From: Rhizobium grahamii CCGE 502
Lineage (GTDB): Bacteria > Pseudomonadota > Alphaproteobacteria > Rhizobiales > Rhizobiaceae
Assembly: GCF_000298315.2 (NCBI RefSeq)
Contig: NZ_AEYE02000029.1
Span: 124,001-188,000 of the forward strand
DNA: 64,000 bases
Direction of reading: 5' to 3'
The notes beneath the pieces were generated by a model. The model did no database searches. It was given only the letters and a program-made list of their open reading frames with translations, and had not been told where the DNA came from. Positions 49,261-60,800 of this stretch are shown here, in pieces (within the stretch, counting starts at the first letter, position 1; every line of letters starts with the position of its first letter). A program made the position numbers and the translations under genes.

Positions 49261-51606
49261 TCAATGAACCGCACGTGCTGCCATCCACACCTTCTGCGGT
49301 GTGGCCGGCATCGTCAGCATGTTGTTGCCGATGGCATCGGTGATGGCGTTGATGAGCGCCGGCGGAGATCCGATCGCACCGGCCTCGCCGCAGCCCTTGA
49401 TGCCGAGCGGATTGCTCGGGGATGGCGTTACCTGATGCGATACCTTGAACGACGGCAGATCGTCGGCACGCGGCATGGCATAGTCCATGAAACTTGCCGT
49501 CAACAGCTGACCGTTCTCGTCATAATGCACAGCCTCGAGCAGAGCCTGACCGATACCCTGTGCGATACCGCCGTGTACCTGGCCTTCAACGATCATCGGG
49601 TTGATGATGTTGCCGAAATCGTCCGCCGCGACGAACTGGATGATCTCCGTCTTGCCGGTTTCCGGATCGACCTCGACCTCGCAGATGTAGCAGCCGGCCG
49701 GGAAGGTGAAGTTGGAGGGATCGTAGAAGGCAGTCTCCTTCAGCCCCGGTTCCATTCCTCCCGGAAGATTGTGTGCGGTGTAGGCGGCGAGCGCCACCTG
49801 GAACCACGGAAGGCTCTTGTCGGTACCGGCAACCTTCACCTCGCCATTCTCGATGACGATATCGCCCTCGTCGGCTTCCATCAGGTGGGCAGCGATCTTC
49901 TTGGCCTTGGCTTCGACCTTGTCGAGCGCCTTGACCACGGCCGACATGCCGACGGCGCCGGAGCGTGAGCCATAGGTGCCCATGCCCATCTGCACCTTGT
50001 CGGTGTCGCCGTGCACGATCGACACGCTGTCCAGCGGAACGCCGAGACGATCGGAAATGAGCTGCGCGAAGGTCGTTTCATGCCCCTGTCCGTGGCTGTG
50101 CGACCCGGTGAGCACCTCGATGGTGCCAACCGCGTTGACCCGTACCTCGGCGGATTCCCACAGACCGACGCCAGCACCAAGCGAGCCGACCGCCTGCGAG
50201 GGAGCGATGCCGCACGCCTCGATGTAGCAGCTCATGCCGAGGCCGCGCTTCAGGCCCCGGCTCGCCGCCTCTGCCTTGCGCGCCGCGAAGCCGTTCCAAT
50301 CGGCGGCCTGCATGGCGGCATTGAGCGATGCCTCGTAGTCACCGGCGTCGTAGTTCATGATGACAGGCGTCTGGTGCGGGAAGGAGCGGATGAAGTTCTT
50401 CCGCCGCAGCTCGGCCGGCGAAATGCCAAGCTCACGGGCTGCCGTTTCCATCGTCCGCTCGAGCAGATAGGTGGCCTCGGGGCGACCAGCGCCACGATAG
50501 GCATCAACCGGCGCGGTGTTGGTATAAACCGTACGCACATTGGCATGGATGGCCGGGATATCGTACTGGCCCGACAGCAACGTTGCGTAGAGGTAGGTCG
50601 GAACCGCCGACGAAAACAGCGACATGTAAGCGCCGAGATTGCAGATGGTGTCGACCTTTAGCCCGATGATGCGGTGGTCGCTGTCAAACGCCATCTTCAC
50701 CGTCGAGACATGGTCGCGGCCGTGCGCATCCGTCAGGAAGGCTTCGGTGCGATCGGAGTTCCACTTCACCGGCACGCCAGTCTTCTTGGAAGCCCAGAGA
50801 CAGACGATCTCCTCTGGATAGATGTAGATCTTCGATCCAAATCCGCCGCCGACATCGGGGGCGATCACCCGCAGCTTGTTCTCGGGCGCGACATTGTAGA
50901 ACGCGCTCATCACGAGGCGGGCGACATGCGGGTTCTGGCTGGTGGTGTAGCAGGTGTAGTGATCTTCGGCAGCGTCATAGATACCGAGCGCAGCACGGGG
51001 CTCCATCGCATTGGGCGACAGGCGGTTGTTGTGGATCTCTATTTCCGTGACATGCGCCGCTGCGGAAAGCGCCTTGTCGGTTGCGGCGCCGTCGCCAAGT
51101 TCCCAATCGAAGATCAGATTGTTCTGAGCTTCAGGATGGATCTGCGGCGCTCCGGACCTCAACGCCTCAACCGCCTCGACGACCACGGGCAATTCCTCAT
51201 AGTCGACGACGACGGCTTCCGCTGCGTCCCTTGCTTCCGCAAGCGAATCCGCGACGACCACCGCGACGGCATCGCCGACATAACGAACGGTTTCGGTCGC
51301 GAGCGGGCGCCAAGCTCCCATCTTCATCGGGGACCCATCCTTCGAATGGATCATCCAGCCGCAGATGAGGTTGCCGATACCGTCGGCGAGCAGCTGTTTG
51401 CCGTCAAGCACGTCGATAACGCCCGGCATTGCTTTTGCCGAGGCTGCATCGATCCCCTTGATCTTGGCGTGTGCATGCGGACTGCGGATGAAATAGGCGA
51501 ATTTCATGCCCGGCACGACCATGTCGTCCGTATAGCGGCCCTTGCCGGTCAGGAACCGCTTGTCTTCCTTGCGCGCGACGCGTGCACCAATTCCTTCAAC
51601 ACCCAT
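49261..51606 (-). CDS. Molybdopterin large subunit, form II CO-dehydrogenase-like (CoxL)
   Basis: A 781-residue molybdopterin-binding subunit. DVGGGFGSK lies near residue 270, and the active-site loop reads [10 protein letters not shown] near residue 380. True aerobic CO dehydrogenases (form I) have AYRCSFR, so this is a form II protein whose substrate is probably not, or not mainly, CO. A conserved Glu near the end ([11 protein letters not shown]) is the catalytic base. GGAGG before ATG at 51606 sets the start. Confidence 0.9.
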   Translation of the reverse strand: MGVEGIGARVARKEDKRFLTGKGRYTDDMVVPGMKFAYFIRSPHAHAKIKGIDAASAKAMPGVIDVLDGKQLLADGIGNLICGWMIHSKDGSPMKMGAWRPLATETVRYVGDAVAVVVADSLAEARDAAEAVVVDYEELPVVVEAVEALRSGAPQIHPEAQNNLIFDWELGDGAATDKALSAAAHVTEIEIHNNRLSPNAMEPRAALGIYDAAEDHYTCYTTSQNPHVARLVMSAFYNVAPENKLRVIAPDVGGGFGSKIYIYPEEIVCLWASKKTGVPVKWNSDRTEAFLTDAHGRDHVSTVKMAFDSDHRIIGLKVDTICNLGAYMSLFSSAVPTYLYATLLSGQYDIPAIHANVRTVYTNTAPVDAYRGAGRPEATYLLERTMETAARELGISPAELRRKNFIRSFPHQTPVIMNYDAGDYEASLNAAMQAADWNGFAARKAEAASRGLKRGLGMSCYIEACGIAPSQAVGSLGAGVGLWESAEVRVNAVGTIEVLTGSHSHGQGHETTFAQLISDRLGVPLDSVSIVHGDTDKVQMGMGTYGSRSGAVGMSAVVKALDKVEAKAKKIAAHLMEADEGDIVIENGEVKVAGTDKSLPWFQVALAAYTAHNLPGGMEPGLKETAFYDPSNFTFPAGCYICEVEVDPETGKTEIIQFVAADDFGNIINPMIVEGQVHGGIAQGIGQALLEAVHYDENGQLLTASFMDYAMPRADDLPSFKVSHQVTPSPSNPLGIKGCGEAGAIGSPPALINAITDAIGNNMLTMPATPQKVWMAARAVH

Positions 51607-51688
51607 GATGTCCTCCCAATGGGGTTTCGGGCCTGGCATTTTGCCAAAGAGAATCGTGTTCGGCAGTCAGCCAGACAATTCCTGAGAG

Positions 51689-52180
51689 CTATTCGGCCGC
51701 CTGCTTGGCAGCGCCGTGCATCTGCTCGTTGGCAGATAGGACGGCTTTGACGATGTTGTGGTAGCCGGTGCATCGACAGATGTTGCCGTCGAGCTCATGA
51801 CGGACCGTTTGTTCGTCCAGCTGGCCGCCGTGGCGCGAAATCATGTCGACGGCCGTCATCACCATGCCAGGCGTGCAGAAGCCGCATTGCAGACCGTGAT
51901 GCTCCTTGAAGGCCGCCTGAACCGGATGCAATTCACCGTTGCTGGCGAGCCCCTCGATAGTGGTGACGGTGGAACCCGACGCTTGGACAGCAAGGATCGA
52001 ACAGCTCTTCACCGACTTGCCATCCATGTGAACGACACAGGCACCGCATTGGTTTGTATCACAGCCGACGTGGGTTCCCGTCAGGCCGAGTTTTTCGCGA
52101 ATAAAATGGACAAGAAGCGTACGCTCTTCACAGTCACCGCTGACTGCCCGGCCGTTCACCGTCAGTTTCACTTTCGCCAT
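51689..52180 (-). CDS. Molybdenum hydroxylase [2Fe-2S] subunit, CoxS-like
   Basis: A 163-residue iron-sulphur subunit. The plant-type cluster is held by [21 protein letters not shown], and the second cluster by CGFCTPGM and CRCTGYHN. It carries electrons from the molybdenum site to FAD. It is first of the S-L-M operon, the order of form II enzymes. The 82-base gap to the large subunit gene holds nothing else. Confidence 0.92.
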   Translation of the reverse strand: MAKVKLTVNGRAVSGDCEERTLLVHFIREKLGLTGTHVGCDTNQCGACVVHMDGKSVKSCSILAVQASGSTVTTIEGLASNGELHPVQAAFKEHHGLQCGFCTPGMVMTAVDMISRHGGQLDEQTVRHELDGNICRCTGYHNIVKAVLSANEQMHGAAKQAAE

Positions 52181-52330
52181 GATTTCCTCCTCGCGCCTCC
52201 TCCAGGCGCGGACGGTATCATTTGATGTTTTCGCTTTAGGATCAACCGCTACTTTCGGGAGGTTAATTAAATTCCCCGTGTCCGATTGCTCCGAATTCGG
52301 ACCAAAGCTCCACCTTCATTGTGCGAAAAA

Positions 52331-52358
52331 CAGGCTTCGAAGGCAGCCTGCTCTTTTT
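52331..52358. terminator. Orphan bidirectional hairpin terminator
   Basis: CAGGCT-N8-AGCCTG (52331-52350) is flanked by five A on the left and CTCTTTTT on the right. It lies in the 264-base gap between coxS and the glycine-zipper gene, with no plus-strand gene before it. It may end an unrecognised small RNA or insulate the divergent units. The rest of the gap holds only promoter-like sequence. Confidence 0.5.
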
Positions 52359-52444
52359 GCGCCACAGTTTGACGACTAGCATGACAAAAACAAGAATCAG
52401 GGACGGCCACCGCTCTTGGAGGGCGACCAACCTAGGAGAAGAAT

Positions 52445-52711
52445 TTGATTAAGAAGATTGTTGCACTCGCTTTGATTGGATTTTCGATTGCAAGCTGCAC
52501 ACCAACCCAGCAGGGCGCCGGCATCGGCGCTGCCTCCGGCGCGATTATCGGGGGTGCGGTGACGGGCAACGTTCGTGGAGCTGCCGTTGGCGCAGCGATC
52601 GGCGGAGTTTCGGGCGCCCTCATCGGCCGCGTCGCCGAGCAGCCCGGACAGTGCTATTACCGCGACCAGTACGGTCGCCGTTATATCGACGATTGCCGCG
52701 GCGGCTATTGA
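52445..52711 (+). CDS. Glycine-zipper lipoprotein
   Basis: An 88-residue lipoprotein: signal peptide with a SIASC lipobox (Cys18), then a glycine-zipper domain (GAGIGAASGAIIGGAVTG and related repeats), and a C-terminal CYYRDQYGRRYIDDC that may close a disulphide. TTG start with AGGAG six bases before. Such proteins are outer-membrane-linked 17 kDa-antigen-like proteins, probably for envelope stability. Confidence 0.8.
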   Translation: MIKKIVALALIGFSIASCTPTQQGAGIGAASGAIIGGAVTGNVRGAAVGAAIGGVSGALIGRVAEQPGQCYYRDQYGRRYIDDCRGGY

Positions 52712-52728
52712 GCGGCAGAATGCGTCTC

Positions 52729-52766
52729 GAAATCCCGGGCTCCACGCCCGGGATTTCTCATTTTTT
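52729..52766 (+). terminator. Terminator of the lipoprotein gene
   Basis: GAAATCCCGGGC-TCCAC-GCCCGGGATTTC is a perfect 12-pair stem followed by TCATTTTTT. It ends 18 bases after the lipoprotein stop and separates it from tamA. Confidence 0.92.
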
Positions 52767-52879
52767 CCACCATTTCAGCGGCTAGGCGATTTAAAACGGT
52801 ACACGCCGAGGAAATTTGCCGCTAAGGTTGCCGCCGGCCGGGGGGCGCGAAGCAATTCTAGTGTAACCAAAAGCGGCGG

Positions 52880-54811
52880 ATGCAAATTAGAGGGACGGCA
52901 CCGAAACCGGGTATAGCGTATCGGCGCGTAGGCACCATCTTGGTGGTCGCGGTTGCATTCGCGTTTTCGCCGGCTCTGATCTCGGAGGCTTTCGCCTTCA
53001 AGCTTTTCGGCATCACATTGTGGGGCAAGGATGACGACTTGGCGGCCGACCAGGTGCCTGATCCTGTCCGCTACGATGTCACGCTGACGACCGACAGCAG
53101 CGATCCGGATCTCAAGGAAGCACTGGAAAACAGTTCACGTCTGGTGGGCGACAAGGACCGGCCCGTGTCGGGCGACCTCGGCGTCGTCGTCAAGGCCAGA
53201 GACGATCGCGAACGGCTGATCGCCGCCCTTTATGAGAAGGCGCGCTACGGCGGCGTGGTGACAATCAGAGTCGATGGCAGGGATATCGACGCTCTTCCGC
53301 CCAATCCGACCTTCAATCGCTCACGCCCTGTCCCAGTTACGATCAACGTCGCCGCCGGCCCCGTCTTCAAGGTCCAAGAAGTGCAGTTCGGCGGCGACGC
53401 CGCGCGCCGCAACCCCGCGGACTACGATCTTGCTCCAGGCGAGACGGCTGGATCGTTGACGATCATCAAGGCCGGCGACACGATTGTCGAACAGTTGAAA
53501 AGCGAGGGCCGCCCGCTGGCGAAGCTGACGACTCGCAAAGTCATCGCTGACCATCGGACCAACACTGTCGACATTGTTCTCGCCGCCGAAGGCGGTCCGG
53601 TAGCGCCGGTCGGCGACGTCGATGTCGCCGGTGCAAAGGCGGTAAAGCCAGACTTCATCCAGCGCTACTCGCGGCTGAACAGGGGCGAGCAATATTCGCC
53701 GGAAGCATTGAGGAAAGCCGGTGAGCGACTGCGCGCATTGGGGGTCTTCTCCAGCGTGACCATTCACGAGGCAGACGCTCTGGCACCGGATGGCACGTTG
53801 CCGATGACGATCGAGGTATCGGAGGGAAAGCAACGCTATCTCGGTATCGGCGCTCAGTATTCGACCACGGACGGCTTCGGGATCAACGGCTATTGGGGTC
53901 ACCGCAATCTCTTCGGAGAAGCGGAAGCACTGCGCATCGAAGGGTCGGTGGGCCGCCTGGGCGAAACGACCAACGTTGGCGATCTCGACTATTCAGCAGG
54001 TGTCACTTTCACCAAACCCGGCGCGTTCGTTCCGGCCGCGACCCTCCGGGCCAGCATCCTTGCCAAAACCGAGAACCCCGATGCCTACACTGCAAAGCTC
54101 GTCACTGCGTCCCTCGGCCTTTCCTACGAACTGTCCGACCTGGATACGATAACCGGCGCGGGCGAGGTGAGCTGGGAACGCGATGATGATGCGTTTGGCA
54201 GCAACAGCTATCTGACCTTCTCACTGCCCTTCCAGTACGACCGCGACGCACGCGACAACAAGTTCGACCCGACCGAAGGCTATCGGGGAATGCTCAAGGC
54301 AACGCCAAGCTACGAGGCCTACAACGGGACCTTCTTCTCGAGCTTCGAGGGCTTGATCACCGGATATCACGCGTTGGGAGCGGAGGACCGCATCGTTCTT
54401 GCCGGCAAGCTTTCGGCAGGCTTTCTCGTAGGGGCAGACGACCTCCAGAACATTCCTGCTACACGCCGATTCTTCGCTGGCGGCGGCGGCTCGGTTCGCG
54501 GCTTTAGCTACCAGGAAATCTCGCCGAGGAACGCTGACAACGAAGAGACCGGCGGAGCATCCTATGTCACTGCGTCGTTCGAGACCCGCGTAAAGATCAC
54601 CGATACGATCGGCATAGTGCCGTTCATCGATGTGGGGACGGTTTCAGCGGACATCGCGCCCGATTTCTCTGACATTCGGGCGGGTGCAGGCATCGGCATT
54701 CGCTATGCGACGCCGTTTGGTCCATTGCGGCTTGATTTTGCCGTGCCACTCAACAAGTACGAGGATGGCACGGATTACGGTATCTACGCCGGCATCGGCC
54801 AGGCATTCTAA
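52880..54811 (+). CDS. tamA: Autotransporter assembly outer-membrane protein TamA
   Basis: A 643-residue Omp85-family protein. A signal peptide is seen at about residues 15-40, then POTRA domains (about 60-300), and a 16-strand barrel with the conserved FFAGGGGSVRGFSY loop near residue 535 and a terminal strand GPLRLDFAVPLN ... GIGQAF. With TamB it forms the TAM, which helps insert outer-membrane proteins and may move phospholipids. The tamB gene follows. Confidence 0.88.
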   Translation: MQIRGTAPKPGIAYRRVGTILVVAVAFAFSPALISEAFAFKLFGITLWGKDDDLAADQVPDPVRYDVTLTTDSSDPDLKEALENSSRLVGDKDRPVSGDLGVVVKARDDRERLIAALYEKARYGGVVTIRVDGRDIDALPPNPTFNRSRPVPVTINVAAGPVFKVQEVQFGGDAARRNPADYDLAPGETAGSLTIIKAGDTIVEQLKSEGRPLAKLTTRKVIADHRTNTVDIVLAAEGGPVAPVGDVDVAGAKAVKPDFIQRYSRLNRGEQYSPEALRKAGERLRALGVFSSVTIHEADALAPDGTLPMTIEVSEGKQRYLGIGAQYSTTDGFGINGYWGHRNLFGEAEALRIEGSVGRLGETTNVGDLDYSAGVTFTKPGAFVPAATLRASILAKTENPDAYTAKLVTASLGLSYELSDLDTITGAGEVSWERDDDAFGSNSYLTFSLPFQYDRDARDNKFDPTEGYRGMLKATPSYEAYNGTFFSSFEGLITGYHALGAEDRIVLAGKLSAGFLVGADDLQNIPATRRFFAGGGGSVRGFSYQEISPRNADNEETGGASYVTASFETRVKITDTIGIVPFIDVGTVSADIAPDFSDIRAGAGIGIRYATPFGPLRLDFAVPLNKYEDGTDYGIYAGIGQAF

Positions 54812-54867
54812 CATACTGGCAACCCGCGGCGCCTTCGTGTGCCTTGAGCCGCAACAGAAACGGAGTA

Positions 54868-57800
54868 ATGTCCGCGCCCATGCAGACACTGGCGAAAATC
54901 TTGAACTGGATCGTGCGGCTGCTCGGCTATTCCGTCGGCACCCTCCTCATCCTGCTTGCCGTCGCCATCGGTGTTTTCGGCTTCACATCCTTTGGCGCGC
55001 GCATCATCACCGACAGGGTCGCCTCCAGCATCTCCAACCGGGACATGACCATCAAGGTTCAGGAGCCGGAGGGACTGCTGACGGGTGGGCTGCGGGCGAG
55101 CCAGATTGTGCTCTCCGACACCAGGGGCGTCTTCGCGCAGGTCGATGGCCTTGCCATAAGCTGGAATCCGCTCGCGCTTCTTACCGGCAGGTTCCATGCA
55201 AGAAGCATTGAAGCCACGGCTATTCACGTGCTGCGGCAGCCGGTGCGCACGCTACCGTCGCGCCCGGCCGCAACAGGCGAAGCGGACACAGGCTTTTCGT
55301 TGCCGATCAAGATCGACATCGACAAGATCGCCCTACCGGAAATCAACCTTGCTCAACCTCTGATCGGACGGGCTTTCTCGCTTGCCGCGGACGGCAGCGT
55401 GCGGGCCGACAATGACGGGGGCAATGCGTCGATCAACGTCCATCGGCACGATGCCCCGGATGCCAAGCTGATCGCAGATGCCGCCTTCCTGCCGGACCGC
55501 AATCAGTTGCGGCTCAAGGCAAAGCTGACGGAACCGAAGGGTGGGCTGCTCGCCGGCCTGCTGGGGCTGCCTGGCAACCCGGCGGTGGAGATCGGCTTGA
55601 CGGGAGACGGACCCCTCTCGGATTGGCGGGGACAGCTGCAGGCCGCTCTCGATGGACAGCAGCGCGCCTCGATCGAGGCGCATCACACCCTGACGCCGGA
55701 GAACCTGCATCACCTTGACCTGAAGGGCGGCGGCGACCTCAGCTCGCTGCTGCCGGCCGCCTTCCGTCCGCTCTTTGCGGGACAGACGAACATCGACGTC
55801 GCCGCGAACTTTGACAATAGGGGCAAGATCGACATCCAGACCGGCAATCTGGCGACCGGCGCCGTTGTCATCGCGGCATCAGGCACGCTCGATCCAAAAG
55901 GCAACAACAGTCTGAACGCCAATCTGTTGGGAACGTCCGGGCCGGTTGATTTCCGCTGGCCTCTGGCTGACGGTGAAGCCCGTCTCCTGGTAGCGGGTAT
56001 CAATCTTTCGTTGACGGGCGACGCGAAGGCTTCGCGCCTTAATGCCAGCGCCTCGCTCGATTCGGCCGCCTTGCCGCAGGCGACGATGGGCAACGTGAAG
56101 CTGACCGCCAAGAGCGACAACTTCAATCTCGCCGGTCGCACGGGAAGCGTTCAGATTACGCTTGCCGCAGGTGACACGTCATTCGTCAATCCCGACATCA
56201 ATCGCGCCATCAAAGGCCCGGTCACGATCACGCTGCCGTTGCAGATCTCCCCGGACGCACTCGGCTTCAACGGTGCCACGATCGAAAGCGCGGCAGCGAA
56301 TGCAAATCTCAACGGCTCCTACAAGCTGAGCGCCAGCGCGATTACGGGCAACGTCAAGCTGACTGCTCAACCGGCCGCACTGCCGCCGGCAGTCGCAACC
56401 CGTTTCAATGCTCCGATCGTCATCGAGGGGCAGGTTGCGGGAACGATTCCCTCGAAGTTCAACATCTCGAACCTCTCCATCAAGTCGAACGCTCTCGAAG
56501 CGACCGGCCAAGTGGTGCTCGACGAGGAGAACCTCGACGCCAATCTCTCCGGCCGCATTCCCAATGTTCAGGCGCTGCTGGAAACCGCATCGGGCGAACT
56601 GAACTATCAGCTGAGCGCAAAGGGAAATGTTTCTGCTCTCGCGGTAGCGGCTAATATCAAGGGGCCGTCGCTCGTGATGGCCGGGCGTCAGGTCAAGCAA
56701 CTTGAGCTCAATCTCTCGGGAACGGCCGATCCAAAGGCACCAAAAGCGGAAATCACGGCTAGGGGCACGATCGACAACCAGCCAATCAACGTTGCCACGG
56801 CTGTCCAGATCGTTGACGGGAAGTTGCAGCTTCCGTCGATAGCCGGCGACGTTGGCAAAAACCGACTGACGGGCAACCTCGAACTGTCACCTGCTTTCGA
56901 GCCGACCGGACAGGCGACGTTTGACTTTCCGGATATCGGTCTGCTCGCGGCACTGGGCGGACAGAAGGCGGAAGGTGACCTGAAGGGATCGGTCGATATT
57001 GCCAACGACAACGGTAAGATCGCCCTCAAAGTCGTCGCATCCGGCAGCGGCCTGAAGCGCGATACCTTTGCCATCGTCGGCCCTGATATCAACGTCGCTG
57101 TTACCGACCTCAAGGCCTTTGCCGCGACGGGCACAATCACGGCGCAAGAGCTTGCCTCCGGGCCCAACAAGGCGGAGAGCCTGGCGCTCAATTTCACGCA
57201 GCAGCAGAACCGGACAAACTTCGATCTCGGCGCCACCTATGACGCCAATCCGTTGGTCGCATCCGGCAGCGTCGAAGTGAACGCCGGCACGACGCTGCTT
57301 CGCCTGGACCGCTTCTTGGCCGAACCCCGCAACATCCGGGTAGAACTTGCATCACCGTCAGAAGTGTCGATCAGTGGCGGCACCGTGACGCTGAGCGCCG
57401 TCGAACTGAAGACCGGCGACGGCTCGGTTCGCGTCACCGGCACGGTTGGCGAAACTCTCGATATTAAGGCTGATATCCGGGAGCTACCCGCAAGCCTCGC
57501 CAATAGTTTCGTTCCGAAACTCAATGCCTCAGGCACGATTTCGGGCAAGGCTGCCGTGACTGGAACACCCGCAGCGCCGATTGCCAACTTCGACCTGGAT
57601 TGGAAGGACGCGGCGACCAGCCAGACAAAGGACGCCGGCCTTTCGCCGCTGGCGATCGATGCAAGCGGGACGTTTGCCAACAACACGCTGAATTTTGAAA
57701 CCAACGCCAGCGGCAAAGGCGGCGTCGCACTGAAAGCCGGCGGCAGTGTGGTGACCGGCGGCCCGGATGCGCAATCGCTGAAGGTCGATGCGGATATCGT

Positions 57801-60800
57801 CAACATCCCAGCGGGCTTGGCGAACGCATTCGTTCCGGACCTGGCTGCCGAAGGTTCGATCTCGGGCAACGTGACCGCAGCCGGAAAGCTGCCAGCACCG
57901 ACGCTCGACTTCAAACTGAATTGGAAGAATGCCGCAACGAGCCAGACCCGAAGTGCGAAGCTCTCATCGCTTGGGCTGACGGCGAGCGGCAATCTCAAGG
58001 ACAACATTCTCAACTTCGATGCCGACGCGCGAGGCAGCGGCGGCATGTCGCTGCAGGCCAACGGCAATTTCGTCGTTGCCGGCGCCGATGCTCAAACACT
58101 GAAACTCGATGGGCAGATCGCCAACATTCCGGCCGCTCTCGCCAACGGGTTTGTTCCGAATCTTGCCGCAGAAGGCATGATATCGGGAACCATATCGGCC
58201 ACCGGCAAGTTGCCGAAGCCAGCGGCAACCTTTGATCTCACCTGGAAAGACGCCGCCACCAGCCACACCAGGGCAGCGCGCCTTTCGGGCATGAGCTTGG
58301 CAGCAAAGGGCAACTTTGCCGATGAGAAATTGAATGTCCAGGCCGACCTTACGGCCAACGGCGGTATGGCGCTGAACGCCTCGGGCAATGTCTCGCTGGC
58401 AGGAACGACAATCGAAAACCTCACGGCTGACGCAACGATACGCAACGTTCCAGCGAGCCTCGCAAACGCCTTCGTATCTGGTCTCGGCGCCAGCGGCACG
58501 GTCTCAGGCACGGCATCCGCGTCCGGAACACTGCAACAGCCGACGGCAAGCTTCGACCTGATTTGGAAGGACCTCGCGACTGCCCATACCAAGGCGGCAC
58601 GCCTCTCTGCCCTCACGCTCGGCGCCAAGGGCACATTCGCCAACAACACGCTCGACTTCCAGACAAATCTGAATGGCGACGCCGGCTCCGCTCTGACGGC
58701 GAACGGTAAAGTCATGCTCGAAGGCACAGCCGTGAAAAGCCTGCAGGCGGATGCGACACTGAGCAACCTTCCCGCCGCGCTGGTGAACAACTTTGTCCCC
58801 GATCTTGGTGCCGAGGGAACGATATCGGGCACGGCGACCGCGTCCGGCTCCCTCCCGATTCCCGCCGTCGACTTCAAGCTCAACTGGAACAATGCCGGGA
58901 CCCGCCAGACCAGGGCGGCCGGCCTTTCGGGCCTCACGCTGAATGCGTCCGGCAATGTCGCGGATGACAAGATCGCCTTCGATGCTACCTTGACCAGCAG
59001 TCGCAGCAGCCTCTTGAGGGCAAAGGGGACGGCAAACCTGCAGGGGGCAAGCGTCCAGGGCCTCTCGGTCGATGCCGATATCGCGAATCTGCCCGCGAGC
59101 CTCGCCAACGGCTTTGTCCCTGGCCTCGGCGCGGAAGGAACCATCTCAGGCACCGCCAAGACGTCAGGGACGCCCACCAATCCGATCATCGATTTCAACC
59201 TCGATTGGAAGGACGCCGCAACGACCCAGACACGGGCATCCGGCATCCGGCCGCTTTCGGCGAACGCGGGCGGAAGGCTTGCGGACGGTCGGCTGGACTT
59301 CACGACAAATCTCAGCGGTACCGGCGTGTCGATGAAGGCCGGCGGCAACCTCGTCATCGCCGGGCAGAATGCCCGATCGCTAGCTGTTAATGCCGACATC
59401 TCCAATCTTCCTGCCGGGCTTGCCAACGCCTTCGTTCCGGGGCTTGCCGCCGAAGGCAATATCTCGGGCACCGTCAGGGCATCGGGCAGGCTGCCCATGC
59501 CCGCCGTGGACTTCAACCTTGACTGGAGGGGGGCAGCGACTAGCCAGACCCGAAGTGCCGGCCTTTCACCGCTTAGCATCGCTGCGAACGGAAGACTGCA
59601 GGACAACCGGCTGACCATCGATACCAATGTGGCCGGCGATAGCGGGCTGTCCTTGCGGGGCGGCGGGAGCGTCACCATTACCGGCAATCGCGCCTTGGAC
59701 ATGCGCTTCTCTGGCAGTCTGCCATTCGCTGTCCTCGGCTCACAACTCGCGACCCAGGGTTTCGTCGCCGATGGTACTGCCAACGTCAATCTGCAGATCG
59801 GCGGAACCGCCGCCGCGCCGTCCATCAACGGGACCGTGGCGACCAGCGGCGCGAGGTTCGTCGATGTCCGCCGCAACCTCGCGATCAACAATCTGACAGC
59901 AGACATCCGGTTCACGGGCAATGAAGCCGTGATCTCGCGGCTCACCGGTCAGCTCGCCAGCGGCGGCAGCATCTCGGTGTCCGGCAGCATCGGGATACAA
60001 CCCGCTTCCAATTTCCCTGCCAACATCGACGTCAGGCTCGATCGGGCCGTCTATGTCGATGGAACGCTCGTCGTGGCGACCGTCGATGGCACGATCGGCC
60101 TGCGCGGTCCGCTGCTCGCAAATCCCACCCTGAACGGCAGGCTGCGGCTCGACAGGGCTTCGATCACCGTCCCGGAGAGATTGCCGACCTCGCTGCGCGA
60201 GATCGACATCAGACATATAAATGCTCCGAAAGCTGTTCTCGCCCAACTGCGAGACGAGTCCCAGCAAGGGGCACGCGCGAAGTCCAACACCATCAATCTC
60301 GATCTTCAGCTGGATGCTCCTTCGCAAATTTTCGTGCGCGGTCGCGGCATCGATGCTGAACTCGGCGGCAGCGTCACGATCCGGGGAACCGCCGCAGCTC
60401 CGATCGTTTCGGGTGGTTTCACAATGCGGCGCGGACGCATGACGATTCTCAACCGGCGCCTCGATTTCACCAACAGAAGCCGGATCAGCTTTGCCGGCGA
60501 TCTCACCCCCGCCCTCGATATGGAAGCCAGCTCGACCTCCGGCTCGACGACGTTGACGGTCAATGTGGCGGGACTGGCCACCGACCCGGCGATCACGTTC
60601 TCGTCGTCGCCCGCCTTGCCGCAGGACGAGGTTCTGGCACAGCTGATCTTCGGTCAGTCGATGTCGAAGCTGTCGCCGGTTCAAATCGCTCAGCTCGCCG
60701 ATGCCGTCAGTCAGCTGGCCGGCGGCCGTTCCGGATCGTTGTTCCAGGGCCTTCGCAACCAGCTCGGCGTCGATGACTTCGACATCAGTACCGATGCCAA

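Noticed and set aside
48520-49968. 482-residue plus-strand frame antisense to the cox-type genes
   Set aside because: It runs across two well-supported genes on the other strand, is rich in Arg/His/Asp as expected for an antisense shadow, and matches no family.
49261-51606. Form I aerobic carbon monoxide dehydrogenase
   Set aside because: The active-site loop is AYRGAGR, not AYRCSFR, and the gene order is S-L-M rather than M-S-L.
57487-59724. CRISPR or satellite array
   Set aside because: The repeats are long (321 bases), in frame, diverged and coding; there are no short repeats with unique spacers anywhere in the window.
58092-59945. 617-residue open frame antisense to tamB
   Set aside because: It lies entirely within the repeat region of tamB, is a G+C-driven shadow, has no ribosome binding site and shows the same periodicity because it mirrors the repeats.
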